Shown piece by piece: positions 49,283-58,402 of a DNA stretch of 64,000 bases; the first letter of the stretch is position 1; every line of letters begins with the position of its first letter. Source of the DNA: Micrococcales bacterium (GTDB lineage: Bacteria; Actinomycetota; Actinomycetes; Actinomycetales; Microbacteriaceae). Location: positions 1-64,000 of the forward strand of contig CANGIU010000001.1 in assembly GCA_947454255.1 (NCBI GenBank). Reading direction: 5' to 3'. The position numbers were made by a program, and so were the translations under genes. The notes beneath the pieces are model-generated. The model was given only the letters and a program-made list of their open reading frames with translations. It was not told the origin of the DNA and did no database searches.

Positions 49283-50281
49283 CTAGTTCACTGCCTGGCT
49301 GAAACCGTCACGCACGGCTGCCTCAGCAAGGTGTCTTAAGTTCTCTGGAATTGTGTCTCCACGCTTCATCATTGATTGGGCCCAAAGTCTTCCAGCTCTG
49401 TAGCTACTTCTCACGAGTGGCCCACTGAGCACTCCAAGGAAACCGATTTCTTCCGCGATTTCTTTGAGTTCAACGAACTCCTGTGGCTTTACCCAACGTG
49501 AAACTGGGTGATGCTTAAGGCTTGGTCGCAAGTACTGGGTGATTGTGATGATGTCAGTTCCAGCGTCATATAAATCATGAAGAGCTTGAATAACCTCACT
49601 AATCTCTTCACCCATTCCAAGAATGAGATTGCTTTTAGTAACCATTCCAGCATTGCGTCCCTGGGTTATGACATCCAGTGATCTCTCGTATGTGAATGCG
49701 GGTCTAATCTGTTTGAAAATTCTTGGCACAGTCTCAACGTTGTGTGCATAGACCTCCGGCTTGGCGTCGAAAATCTTTTGAAGTAATTCAGGTTTTCCTG
49801 AAAAATCTGGAATCAAAATTTCGACACCAGTGCCGGGTGACTGTTTATGAATTTGGCGAATAGTTTCCGCGTAGAGCCATGAGCCTTCATCGGGAAGATC
49901 ATCACGTGCGACCCCTGTAACAGTCGCGTAGCGCAACTCCATCTGTTTTACCGATGATCCAACTCTTCTAGGTTCATCAGGGTCCAAGTTCGCAGGCTTA
50001 CCGGTATCAATCTGACAGAAATCACAACGTCTGGTGCATTGGGCACCACCAATCAGGAAGGTTGCCTCTCTGTCTTCCCAACATTCGAAAATGTTTGGGC
50101 AGCCGGCTTCCTGACAAACTGTGTGTAAGCCTTCTGTCTTGACCAATGTGTGCAGCGCCTGATACTCCGGGCCCATTTTGGCTTTGGTTTTGATCCACTC
50201 AGGTTTACGCTCGATCGGAACCTCAGCATTACGCGCTTCAACTCTAAGCATGCGCTTAGGGGCGTTAGGCTCTTGAGTCAA
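49283..50281 (-). CDS. lipA: Lipoyl synthase
   Basis: [41 protein letters not shown] radical SAM signature. Confidence 0.96.
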   Translation of the reverse strand: MTQEPNAPKRMLRVEARNAEVPIERKPEWIKTKAKMGPEYQALHTLVKTEGLHTVCQEAGCPNIFECWEDREATFLIGGAQCTRRCDFCQIDTGKPANLDPDEPRRVGSSVKQMELRYATVTGVARDDLPDEGSWLYAETIRQIHKQSPGTGVEILIPDFSGKPELLQKIFDAKPEVYAHNVETVPRIFKQIRPAFTYERSLDVITQGRNAGMVTKSNLILGMGEEISEVIQALHDLYDAGTDIITITQYLRPSLKHHPVSRWVKPQEFVELKEIAEEIGFLGVLSGPLVRSSYRAGRLWAQSMMKRGDTIPENLRHLAEAAVRDGFSQAVN

Positions 50282-50908
50282 TTACTTCCCAATCTCAGTC
50301 AAATACTTTTGAACAATTTCAGCTGCCATTGCTGGTGTTACTTCCTGTTGAAGCAACTCGCTTATCGTACTCGTTGCAGCATCTTTGATGCCGCAGGCAA
50401 TGATTGTTTCATATGGGGCGAGTGAGTTATTGCAATTCAGCGCAAATCCATGCATTGTAGTTTTCTCTGCAACTCGAATACCTATGGCCGCAATCTTGAC
50501 ATGGGTATCGCCAACAGGAGCCCAAACTCCAGATCTGCCTTCTACTCGCTCTGTGTGAAGACCAAATTCGGCGATGCTATCAATTAGCACCTGCTCCAAC
50601 CATCTGACATATCCCACGACATCGATTGGTTCCGGGAGTTTCATGATTGGGTATCCGACCAACTGGCCAGGCCCATGCCAGGTAATTTTGCCGCCGCGGT
50701 CAACATCGATAACTGGAGTGCCGTCCTTTGGACGCTCTTCTTCCTCGGTGCGCTTGCCAGCTGTATAGACTCCAGCATGCTCTAGAAGCAAAACTGTGTC
50801 CTGACGAAGGCCACTAACGACATCGCTGTGGACTGACCTTTGAATGTCCCAACCTTGCTGATAATCCACGTAATTAGGCGCTAAACCTAGAATTTCAAAT
50901 TTGGGCAT
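50282..50908 (-). CDS. lipB: Octanoyl-ACP:protein N-octanoyltransferase
   Basis: [44 protein letters not shown]. Confidence 0.95.
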   Translation of the reverse strand: MPKFEILGLAPNYVDYQQGWDIQRSVHSDVVSGLRQDTVLLLEHAGVYTAGKRTEEEERPKDGTPVIDVDRGGKITWHGPGQLVGYPIMKLPEPIDVVGYVRWLEQVLIDSIAEFGLHTERVEGRSGVWAPVGDTHVKIAAIGIRVAEKTTMHGFALNCNNSLAPYETIIACGIKDAATSTISELLQQEVTPAMAAEIVQKYLTEIGK

Positions 50909-51009
50909 ATTGCAAGTCTAAATCCATCCACAACACTGCATAGTCTCTCTAGTCAACAACAGTTCAAAAGTTAGCCCCTAAACCCATAACTTGGCCTGAA
51001 GATTGCAAA

Positions 51010-51678
51010 ATGTTTGATAAACAAAAGCCGAGTCTGCGGAATTTTGCGATGTTGAATCTTCTGTGTCGATCAAGGAAAGGGAGAATATACAGGGTTCAAA
51101 ATAGACGAGGTGCGAGTCGCTCACAACTCCTCTTTGCCCCAAATCGTATTTGCTCTTGGCCAAGGTACCTAGCTCCACTCGTTGAAATCGGCGCAACGCC
51201 AGTTCGCCTTAGAAATACCAGAGTTGCGTTCCTGCTCAGTGAAAACGTCGACATTGACGAACTATCTCACGCACTTAAGAGCATGAATAGAGGTAAACCA
51301 CGTTTTGATGCATTGGTTGGCTTTCACTACGAGCAGCTGCGGAAAAGGTCTAGGTTCTACATTCCGGCTTTGGTTTGTCTTTGCTTAGCGGTGGTAGGAG
51401 GCATTTTCGCAAGCACTATAAGTCAGCGAGGGTCAGTTCAACAAGAAGTCTCCGAGATAGTCAGAGCTTACGTTTGCGAAGAGCCGATACACCCTGGAGA
51501 CAAATTCAGGTTGCAACAAAATCAGTTACTGAATTCCGTGTTGAAGGCCAACGCTAAACACATTCAAACCTTTGGCGGATATCTCCAAGCATCAATTCAA
51601 AGCAGTTGCACAAGCAAGGACTTGAAAATTACAGCCTGGTTACATGGGAAAACTTACGAGGTGGCTACCTTGAATTAG
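51010..51678 (+). CDS. Hypothetical protein with one central TM helix; no family recognised
   Basis: 222-aa ORF; TM IPALVCLCLAVVGGIFAS; stop overlaps convergent E2 stop. Confidence 0.5.
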   Translation: MFDKQKPSLRNFAMLNLLCRSRKGRIYRVQNRRGASRSQLLFAPNRICSWPRYLAPLVEIGATPVRLRNTRVAFLLSENVDIDELSHALKSMNRGKPRFDALVGFHYEQLRKRSRFYIPALVCLCLAVVGGIFASTISQRGSVQQEVSEIVRAYVCEEPIHPGDKFRLQQNQLLNSVLKANAKHIQTFGGYLQASIQSSCTSKDLKITAWLHGKTYEVATLN

Positions 51679-53048
51679 ATTCCGAAGTTCGGCAAGAAGT
51701 TAGCTTGCTCCAGACGAGTCTTGACATCAACTAGGAACCGACTTGCGTCTGCTCCATCGATGATTCTGTGATCGTAAGAAAGAGCCAAATAAACCATGCT
51801 GCGAATCGCGATGCTGTCTTGGCCATATTCATCTGTGACCACAACTGGACGCTTTGCAACGACTCCGGTACCCAAAATCGCAGACTGTGGAAGGAACACA
51901 ACTGGTGTGTCAAAAAGTGCTCCACGAGAGCCAGTGTTGGTAAGGGTAAATGTTCCACCTGATAGCTCATCTGGTTTCAATTTGTTCTCACGAGTTCTAG
52001 CTGCAAGATCTGCGATCTGAGAGGCGATGTTTGCAATTGAAAGCGATGCAGCGTCGCGAATAACTGGAGTTAGCAAACCACGTTCAGTGTCAACAGCAAA
52101 GCTGATGTTTTCTGATGGGTGGTAAACAATGCTTTCACCATCAACACTTGAGTTAATCTTTGGATGTGCCTTTAGTGCCTCTGCCGCAGCTAAGAAGAAG
52201 AACGGCATGAAGTTTAGTTTGACGCCGGTCTTTGCTGTGAACTCTGCTTGCTTTGCTGCTCTCAGGTGCGCAATTGCAGTCACATCGACTTCAACAACTG
52301 TCGTTAGTTGAGCAGTTGAGACCATCGATGCAACAGCTCGTTCAGCAAGAACCTTGCGAAGGCGAGACATTGGTTCAACTGTTCCGCGCAGAGCAGATTC
52401 AGTTACCTGCACAGGAGCAACACTCTTAGTAGTTGAACTTGCAGCGGCCATGACATCTTCTCGACGAATGCGACCACCAACACCCGTGCCAGCGACTGCA
52501 GAAAGATTCACGCCAGATTCATTAGCGAGTTTACGAACCAAAGGAGTCACGTAGTTTGCATCAGATCCTGAAGCACTGACATTTGGTGAAACTGCTGGGG
52601 CAGGAGTGCTGACCTGAGGAGTAAATACAGGAAGATTGGTTGGAGTTGCGATTGGCTCTGTTGCAGGCGGTGTGACAACAGGAGGAGCAACCACTACTGG
52701 TTGAGCAACTGGGGGATCTACGACTACCGGAGCGACAACAACAGGTGCAGCTTCGACAACTGGCGCGGCTTCAACAACTGGAGGAGTCGCGACAGCAGGA
52801 GCTGAGCCACCGACTGCGTCGCCAACGATTGCAAGTACTGAGCCAACGGCGGCTGTCTCATCTTCGCCAACCAAAATTTGTTGAAGGATTCCGGCAACAG
52901 GCGAAGGGATCTCGGTGTCTACCTTGTCCGTTGAAACCTCAACTAAAGGCTCATCGATAGCGACGCTATCGCCTACCTTCTTGAGCCAACGGGTTACGGT
53001 TCCTTCAGTTACGCTTTCACCAAGCGCTGGAAGCTTTACTTCACTCAT
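51675..53048 (-). CDS. Dihydrolipoamide acyltransferase (E2) with single lipoyl domain
   Basis: LPALGESVTEGTVTRWLKKVGDSVAIDEPLVEVSTDKVDTEIPSP; Ala/Pro/Val linker; peripheral subunit-binding and DHRIIDGADASRFL catalytic motifs. Confidence 0.93.
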   Translation of the reverse strand: MSEVKLPALGESVTEGTVTRWLKKVGDSVAIDEPLVEVSTDKVDTEIPSPVAGILQQILVGEDETAAVGSVLAIVGDAVGGSAPAVATPPVVEAAPVVEAAPVVVAPVVVDPPVAQPVVVAPPVVTPPATEPIATPTNLPVFTPQVSTPAPAVSPNVSASGSDANYVTPLVRKLANESGVNLSAVAGTGVGGRIRREDVMAAASSTTKSVAPVQVTESALRGTVEPMSRLRKVLAERAVASMVSTAQLTTVVEVDVTAIAHLRAAKQAEFTAKTGVKLNFMPFFFLAAAEALKAHPKINSSVDGESIVYHPSENISFAVDTERGLLTPVIRDAASLSIANIASQIADLAARTRENKLKPDELSGGTFTLTNTGSRGALFDTPVVFLPQSAILGTGVVAKRPVVVTDEYGQDSIAIRSMVYLALSYDHRIIDGADASRFLVDVKTRLEQANFLPNFGI

Positions 53049-53076
53049 TCTTACTACTCCTTATGCGAACTTAAGT

Positions 53077-54453
53077 CTATGCGTGTGCGTGCAGTGGTTT
53101 ACCGGCTAAAGCTAGATGCGCTTCGCCAAGGGCTTCATTTTGGGTTGGGTGAGCATGGACAAGTGAAGCAACCTCTTCTGGGAATGCTTCCCAGTTGACG
53201 ATTAGCTGAGCTTCACCAATTTGCTCACCAACGCGGGAGCCAATCATGTGAATACCAATGATTGGACCGTTGTTCTTGCGGATTAATTTAACGAAGCCAG
53301 CAGTTCCAAGAATTTGACTCTTGCCGTTACCGCCAAGGTTGTATTCGTAAACAGAAATGTTTTCCTGTCCATGAATTTCAGCGGCCTTCGCTTCGGTTAA
53401 ACCAACTGAAGCAATCTCGGGCTCGCTATAAGTGACCTTAGGAATACCAAGTTCATCGATAGTAGCTGGCTTTAGGCCTGCAATCTCTTCGGCAATGAAA
53501 ATACCTTGTTGGAAACCGCGGTGTGCTAGCTGTAAACCAGGAACGATATCTCCTGCTGCGAATACACCAGGAACAGAAGTTTGCAGTCTGTCATTTGTGA
53601 TCACGTATCCGCGGTCAACAGTTATGCCGTTTTCTTCGTATCCGAAACCAGCAGTGTTAGGTCCACGGCCAACTGCAACAAGAAGAAGCTCAGCGTCGAA
53701 TTGTTCTCCGTTTTCAAGAGTGACAATCACACCAGTTGCACTTTGTTGCACTCCTTGGAACCTGACGCCAGTTTTGAAGTTGATGCCGCGCTTTCTATAG
53801 GCACGTTCCATTGCTTTGGAAACGGAAGCGTCTTCGTTTGGAACAAGTGTTGGAAGACCTTCGATGATGGTGACGTCAGTTCCGAATGACTTCCAAATAG
53901 ATGCAAACTCAACTCCGATAACACCACCACCAAGAATAATTACCTTGTTTGGGACAAAGTCAAGTTGCAGTGCCTGTTCAGAGGTTATAACTCTTCCAGC
54001 AATTTCTAGACCTGGCAAAGTTTTGCTGTATGAACCTGTTGCTAGAACCAAGTTCTTTCCGGTGTAAGTATCGCTATTGACTGAAATGGACTTCTGGCCA
54101 ACCATGCGGCCTTCACCAGCAACAACAGTGATCGGTTTGGATGCAACCAATCCAGTGAGGCCTTTGAAAAGTCGATCCACAATCCCATCGCGATATTTGT
54201 TGACTGCAGGCATGTCTACACCCTGGAGTGTTGCGTTAATTCCGACTGTTGCAGCTTCACGAGTGACATCGGCAACTTCGGCTGAGTGAAGTAGAGCTTT
54301 AGTTGGAATACAGCCTCGGTGAAGACATGTACCACCTAGCTTGTCTCTCTCGATAAGTGCAACTGATAAGCCCAGCTGAGCGCTACGCAGTGCGGCTGCA
54401 TAACCGCCACTTCCGCCACCTAGGATTACTACGTCAAAGTTGTGCTCAGCCAA
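53077..54453 (-). CDS. lpdA: Dihydrolipoamide dehydrogenase
   Basis: DVVILGGGSGGYAAALRSAQLGLSVALIERDKLGGTCLHRGCIPTKALL; HAHPTQNEALGEAHLA. Confidence 0.96.
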   Translation of the reverse strand: MAEHNFDVVILGGGSGGYAAALRSAQLGLSVALIERDKLGGTCLHRGCIPTKALLHSAEVADVTREAATVGINATLQGVDMPAVNKYRDGIVDRLFKGLTGLVASKPITVVAGEGRMVGQKSISVNSDTYTGKNLVLATGSYSKTLPGLEIAGRVITSEQALQLDFVPNKVIILGGGVIGVEFASIWKSFGTDVTIIEGLPTLVPNEDASVSKAMERAYRKRGINFKTGVRFQGVQQSATGVIVTLENGEQFDAELLLVAVGRGPNTAGFGYEENGITVDRGYVITNDRLQTSVPGVFAAGDIVPGLQLAHRGFQQGIFIAEEIAGLKPATIDELGIPKVTYSEPEIASVGLTEAKAAEIHGQENISVYEYNLGGNGKSQILGTAGFVKLIRKNNGPIIGIHMIGSRVGEQIGEAQLIVNWEAFPEEVASLVHAHPTQNEALGEAHLALAGKPLHAHA

Positions 54454-54508
54454 TTTTTCTCCTCTTGAGAGTTTTTGTAAGGGTTTACTAGTAAAGATTA
54501 CTAGAAGA

Positions 54509-55999
54509 CTATTTCTTAGGTTTAGTTCCCAGTTGTTCTGCTAGTGCCACTAGGGTTCGAATCATCGATCCGGTGGCACCTTTAACGGTGGAACCATAAG
54601 GGGCCAGGTCATTATTGGCCGCTGTAGCGAAATCAAGGTGAGCCCAATTCAGGCGAGTCTTATCCTTTGAACTCTTGCTACCAACGAATTCCCTTAGGAA
54701 AAGACCCCCAACGAGCATTGAGCCCGAAGTATTGCCTACTCGTGAATTCATCATGTCAGCAACATCTGATTTCAGGAGTTCTAATAGTTCCTCAGGTAGT
54801 GGCATATGCCAAACCAGCTCACCGGCTTTAGCTGCAGCGCTCTGAAGCGCAGGGACGGAGTCATCGTCACCCATTAGCCCGGTGTATCGGTTACCGAGAG
54901 CTATCGAAGCTGCTCCAGTCAATGTTGCTAAATCAACAATCAAATCAGGCTTTAGTTCGCTGGCGAGGATTAGACCGTCCGCTAACACAATTCGACCTTC
55001 GGCATCAGTGTTGGTTATTTCAATTGTCTTGCCATTACGGAAAGTCACAACGTCATTAGGTCGAGTAGCGGAACCTGAAGGCATGTTCTCTGCAATACAG
55101 AGAAACGCTGTTACTTTGATTGGAAGCCCCAAGCGCGCGATTGCAATAGTTGCCTCGCCAACAGTGGCAGCACCTGCCATGTCGTATTTCATGCCTAAAA
55201 TTCCAGTCTTCGGTTTTAGAGAGATACCACCTGTGTCAAAAGTGATTCCTTTGCCGACTAGAGCTAGGTGAGTTTTGGCGTTTGGGGGACTGTATGAAAT
55301 CTTTACTAGGCGCGGTCCTCTTACTGATCCTTGCCCTACTGCCAAGATGCCGTGACATTTTTCCTTAGCCAGTCGCCTCTCATCCCATACTTCAACTTTC
55401 ACATTTGGAAGTTTGGCCTGAGCGGCAACAAGTTCGGCAAGCTTTGCAGGGAAAAGATCGTTTCCAGGAGTGTTCACTAGATCACGAGTTGCATCCATAG
55501 CCTCGGTAAGAACCTTTATGCGTTTTAGTTCATTTGCTTGGATCTTAATATCTGTTATGACCGTCACTTCTGAAGTTTGAATCGTGTTTGAAAAGGATGA
55601 CTTGTATTTAGTGAATTCATATTGCACAAATGAAATACCTTCGATAAGCGCAAGTACTTCTTCGACACTGGCAAGAGGGATGTCTACAGTGAATGCCTTC
55701 TGATCTTTGAATGCACGGCCGATCGCTCCGCCAATGTTCCTAGCATCAGCTGGAGATTTGATGCCTGATCCTGTGCCGATAATGCCGATGACCCCTGCGG
55801 ACGAGTTTGTTCTAGTCGAAGTCTCAGCGTTGCCGGAGAAGTTGAGTGCTTTCAGATCGAGCTGCTTGAACGCTGGGTGCTTTGATTGATCTCCAATCAG
55901 TTTTGCTGCTTTATCATCCTTTTGAGCAGCTAGAACCAAGAGTCCAGCAGTTTTAGATTTGGTACCAGAATTTGCGATTTTGAATGTGATTGAGGTCAT
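54509..55999 (-). CDS. pepA: Leucyl aminopeptidase
   Basis: GKGITFDTGGISLKPKTGILGMKYDMAGAATV; NTDAEGRIVLADGL. Start at 55999 (MTSITFKI) supported by TAGCAT-N7-ATG; track start 56038 abuts the divergent gene. Confidence 0.93.
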   Translation of the reverse strand: MTSITFKIANSGTKSKTAGLLVLAAQKDDKAAKLIGDQSKHPAFKQLDLKALNFSGNAETSTRTNSSAGVIGIIGTGSGIKSPADARNIGGAIGRAFKDQKAFTVDIPLASVEEVLALIEGISFVQYEFTKYKSSFSNTIQTSEVTVITDIKIQANELKRIKVLTEAMDATRDLVNTPGNDLFPAKLAELVAAQAKLPNVKVEVWDERRLAKEKCHGILAVGQGSVRGPRLVKISYSPPNAKTHLALVGKGITFDTGGISLKPKTGILGMKYDMAGAATVGEATIAIARLGLPIKVTAFLCIAENMPSGSATRPNDVVTFRNGKTIEITNTDAEGRIVLADGLILASELKPDLIVDLATLTGAASIALGNRYTGLMGDDDSVPALQSAAAKAGELVWHMPLPEELLELLKSDVADMMNSRVGNTSGSMLVGGLFLREFVGSKSSKDKTRLNWAHLDFATAANNDLAPYGSTVKGATGSMIRTLVALAEQLGTKPKK

Positions 56000-56024
56000 A
56001 TGAACCATGCTACTTAGTCGAAAG

Positions 56025-56030
56025 TAGAAT
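56025..56030 (+). promoter_or_regulatory. Predicted -10 (TAGAAT) of leaderless PAC2 gene
   Basis: TAGAAT-N6-ATG(56037). Confidence 0.6.
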
Positions 56031-56036
56031 GAAGTC

Positions 56037-56966
56037 ATGCCACAGCAGAATCAGCTATTCACCCTCGTAAATACGGACGTCGTTGTCCCAGAGGGCTTGC
56101 ACATGCTCGCAGCGATTTCAGGCTTTACCGACGCTGGTTCGGCTATGCAACAAGTTTCAGAACACATCTTGGGCAACCTGGAATACACAACAGTGGCCGT
56201 ATTCGATAATGATCAATTGCTTGACTACAGATCACGAAGACCGGTCATGTATTTTGAGCAAGATCACATCGAGGATTACCAGCCAGCAAGCCTTTCAATT
56301 CAACTAGTCAAGGACGAAGTAGGTAACCAGTTCCTATTCTTGAATGGCTATGAGCCGGACTTTAAGTGGGAATCCTTCGCTAGCGCAATCGAAACCATTT
56401 TTGCTCTTTTCGCAGTACAGGATCTGACTTGGCTGCATGCCATCCCTTTTCCTATTCCACACACTCGTCCCGTCGGTGTTACCGTTTCAGGAAACCAGGC
56501 CGATGTAATTGCCAAATTCTCTGAATGGAAGCCACGCACACAGGTTCCGGGAAACATAATGCACTTACTTGAATTCCGTCTAAGTCAAGCGGGTCTTCCA
56601 ACAACTGGATTCGTACTACTAGTTCCACATTATTTATCTGACTCCGAGTACCCTCAGGCAGCTGTATCTGGGCTCGAATTGATAAGCGGTCATCTCGGCT
56701 TGGTATTCCCAACCGATGATCTCAGAGATGAAGGTGTGGAGTTCGTTCGAAGACTGAGCAAGCAAATGTCAGAGAACCCGGATCTCTCAGGACTAGTAGC
56801 GAATCTCGAGATGAGCTTCAAAAGCGATCGGGCGAACTCAGCTATGGGGTCAGTTAAATCTCCCGAGCGAGAGATTCCGGACGCTGATCAAATCGCAGCT
56901 GAGCTCGAAGGCTATTTGGCAAGTCACCAGAAAAACAAACTCGAGAACGATGAGGACCAAGACTGA
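56037..56966 (+). CDS. PAC2 family protein (proteasome assembly chaperone-like)
   Basis: MLAAISGFTDAGSAMQQVSEHIL...VAVFDNDQLLDYRSRRPVM; VPHYLSDSEYPQAAVSGLELI. Confidence 0.85.
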   Translation: MPQQNQLFTLVNTDVVVPEGLHMLAAISGFTDAGSAMQQVSEHILGNLEYTTVAVFDNDQLLDYRSRRPVMYFEQDHIEDYQPASLSIQLVKDEVGNQFLFLNGYEPDFKWESFASAIETIFALFAVQDLTWLHAIPFPIPHTRPVGVTVSGNQADVIAKFSEWKPRTQVPGNIMHLLEFRLSQAGLPTTGFVLLVPHYLSDSEYPQAAVSGLELISGHLGLVFPTDDLRDEGVEFVRRLSKQMSENPDLSGLVANLEMSFKSDRANSAMGSVKSPEREIPDADQIAAELEGYLASHQKNKLENDEDQD

Positions 56967-58213
56967 AACGTTCTCCTACCCTCGTACTAATAATTGCGGG
57001 ATTCGCATATTTCATAGCTGTTACTCAACGCTCTAGCCTCGGTGTTGCAACGCTGATTGCGAGCGAGCGATTTGATACCAATGCTCAACAGCTGGCAACT
57101 CTCGCAGTTTTTCAATTGGTTGTCTACGCTGCCATGCAGATGCCTGTTGGCATTTTGCTTGATCGTTTTGGTTCAAAGAAACTTTTGGTAACCGGTGCAC
57201 TTGTCATGGCCCTGGGCTCATTCACCGTTTCACTGGCACCTAATCTTTCTGTTGCTGTAATCGGGAGAATGCTCGTCGGCATGGGCGACAGCTTCACTTT
57301 CATCTCAATGATTCGCATGATTAATGGTTGGTATCAAAGCTCTAAAGCATCAAGGGTCCAACAGAATGTGGCAACTGTTGGTCAGCTCGGACAATTCATG
57401 TCGGCTGTTCCTTTTTGGTTTTTGCTCGAAAGATACGGCTGGAGCTGGTCGTTTTCACTTATTTCTCTGGTGAGCCTTTTGGTCGTTATTTTGCTAATTG
57501 CTTTCACAGCAGATGAAGATGCTAAAGAACATCATGCTAGACACAAGCCGGCAAGCATCAAGGTAGCTGCAAGTCAACTTGTTGAGAACATAAGGAATCC
57601 AGGGATCAGAATGGCTTTCTGGACCCATTTCGTTACGCAACCAACAACAACTTCCGTTGCTTTGCTTTGGGCGGTCCCCTTTCTCGTAAGCGCTGAAGGT
57701 CAATCACACGATTTCGCTTCATTAACCTTGACGGCGATGGTTCTATTTGGATTGATTACTGGACCACTAATCGGATATCTATGCTCTAAGCATCCTTTGA
57801 AAAGAGCTTTGCTTGTCTATAGCGTTGTTGCTTTGACTTCGCTTACTTGGATAACACTTCTTGCCATCCCAGAAAAGTCTCCTAGTTGGCTTCTCTTTAC
57901 ATGTTTTTTGCTAATTTCCATTGGTGGTCCAGCCTCAATGGTCGCTTTTGATTTCACCAAGGATATAGCGCCTCGAGTTCGGCTAGGCTCTGCCAATGGA
58001 TTCGCTAACGTTGGTGGCTTTCTGGCAAGTTTCGTGATGATGTATTTGACCGGTTTAGTCATAGACATTGTTCAAAATATAGGTGGATCTAGTGAACGCT
58101 TCACTTTAGAGGGTTTTCGTTGGGGATTTGCTAGTCAGTTGCTAGTGGTGGCTGTTGGTGTGGTCTATTTCACCGTCGAACGCCGTAAATACCTAAAGAT
58201 GGCTGTCATTTAG
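56963..58213 (+). CDS. MFS transporter; probable CTG start overlapping upstream TGA (track start 57116 truncates TM1)
   Basis: Frame opens at 56954; (CTG)KRSPTLVLIIAGFAYFIAVTQRSSLGVATLIASERF continues into LVVYAAMQMPVGILLDRFGSKKLLVTGALVMALGS. Confidence 0.8.
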   Translation: MKRSPTLVLIIAGFAYFIAVTQRSSLGVATLIASERFDTNAQQLATLAVFQLVVYAAMQMPVGILLDRFGSKKLLVTGALVMALGSFTVSLAPNLSVAVIGRMLVGMGDSFTFISMIRMINGWYQSSKASRVQQNVATVGQLGQFMSAVPFWFLLERYGWSWSFSLISLVSLLVVILLIAFTADEDAKEHHARHKPASIKVAASQLVENIRNPGIRMAFWTHFVTQPTTTSVALLWAVPFLVSAEGQSHDFASLTLTAMVLFGLITGPLIGYLCSKHPLKRALLVYSVVALTSLTWITLLAIPEKSPSWLLFTCFLLISIGGPASMVAFDFTKDIAPRVRLGSANGFANVGGFLASFVMMYLTGLVIDIVQNIGGSSERFTLEGFRWGFASQLLVVAVGVVYFTVERRKYLKMAVI

Positions 58214-58312
58214 GGGAATAGTTCAGGCCCCATTGAGGTTTATAGCCTTGACCACAACCACAATCTTGGCCAGCTTCACGAGATAGCTACCAGGACGTGG
58301 CATAATGGCATC

Positions 58313-58350
58313 AAGACCCAGTCAAGCCTCACGGATTTGACATGGGTCTT
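58313..58350 (+). promoter_or_regulatory. Strong stem-loop in sigA 5' leader
   Basis: AAGACCCA-GTCAA-N11-TTGAC-a-TGGGTCTT, 13 bp with one bulged A; CATAAT -10-like at 58301-58306. Confidence 0.55.
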
Positions 58351-58402
58351 CGTAATGCTCGGATTTTGGGATAGGTCGTCCCATTAGAAGCTGAAGGGCC
58401 CC

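Noticed and set aside
52640-52810. Repetitive GGAGCAACCAC/ACAACTGG-type DNA as possible repeat element
   Set aside because: It encodes the Ala/Pro/Val-rich interdomain linker of the E2 acyltransferase; protein-level low complexity, not a mobile or CRISPR repeat.
54882-55271. 129-aa plus-strand ORF
   Set aside because: Entirely antisense within pepA, low-information sequence.
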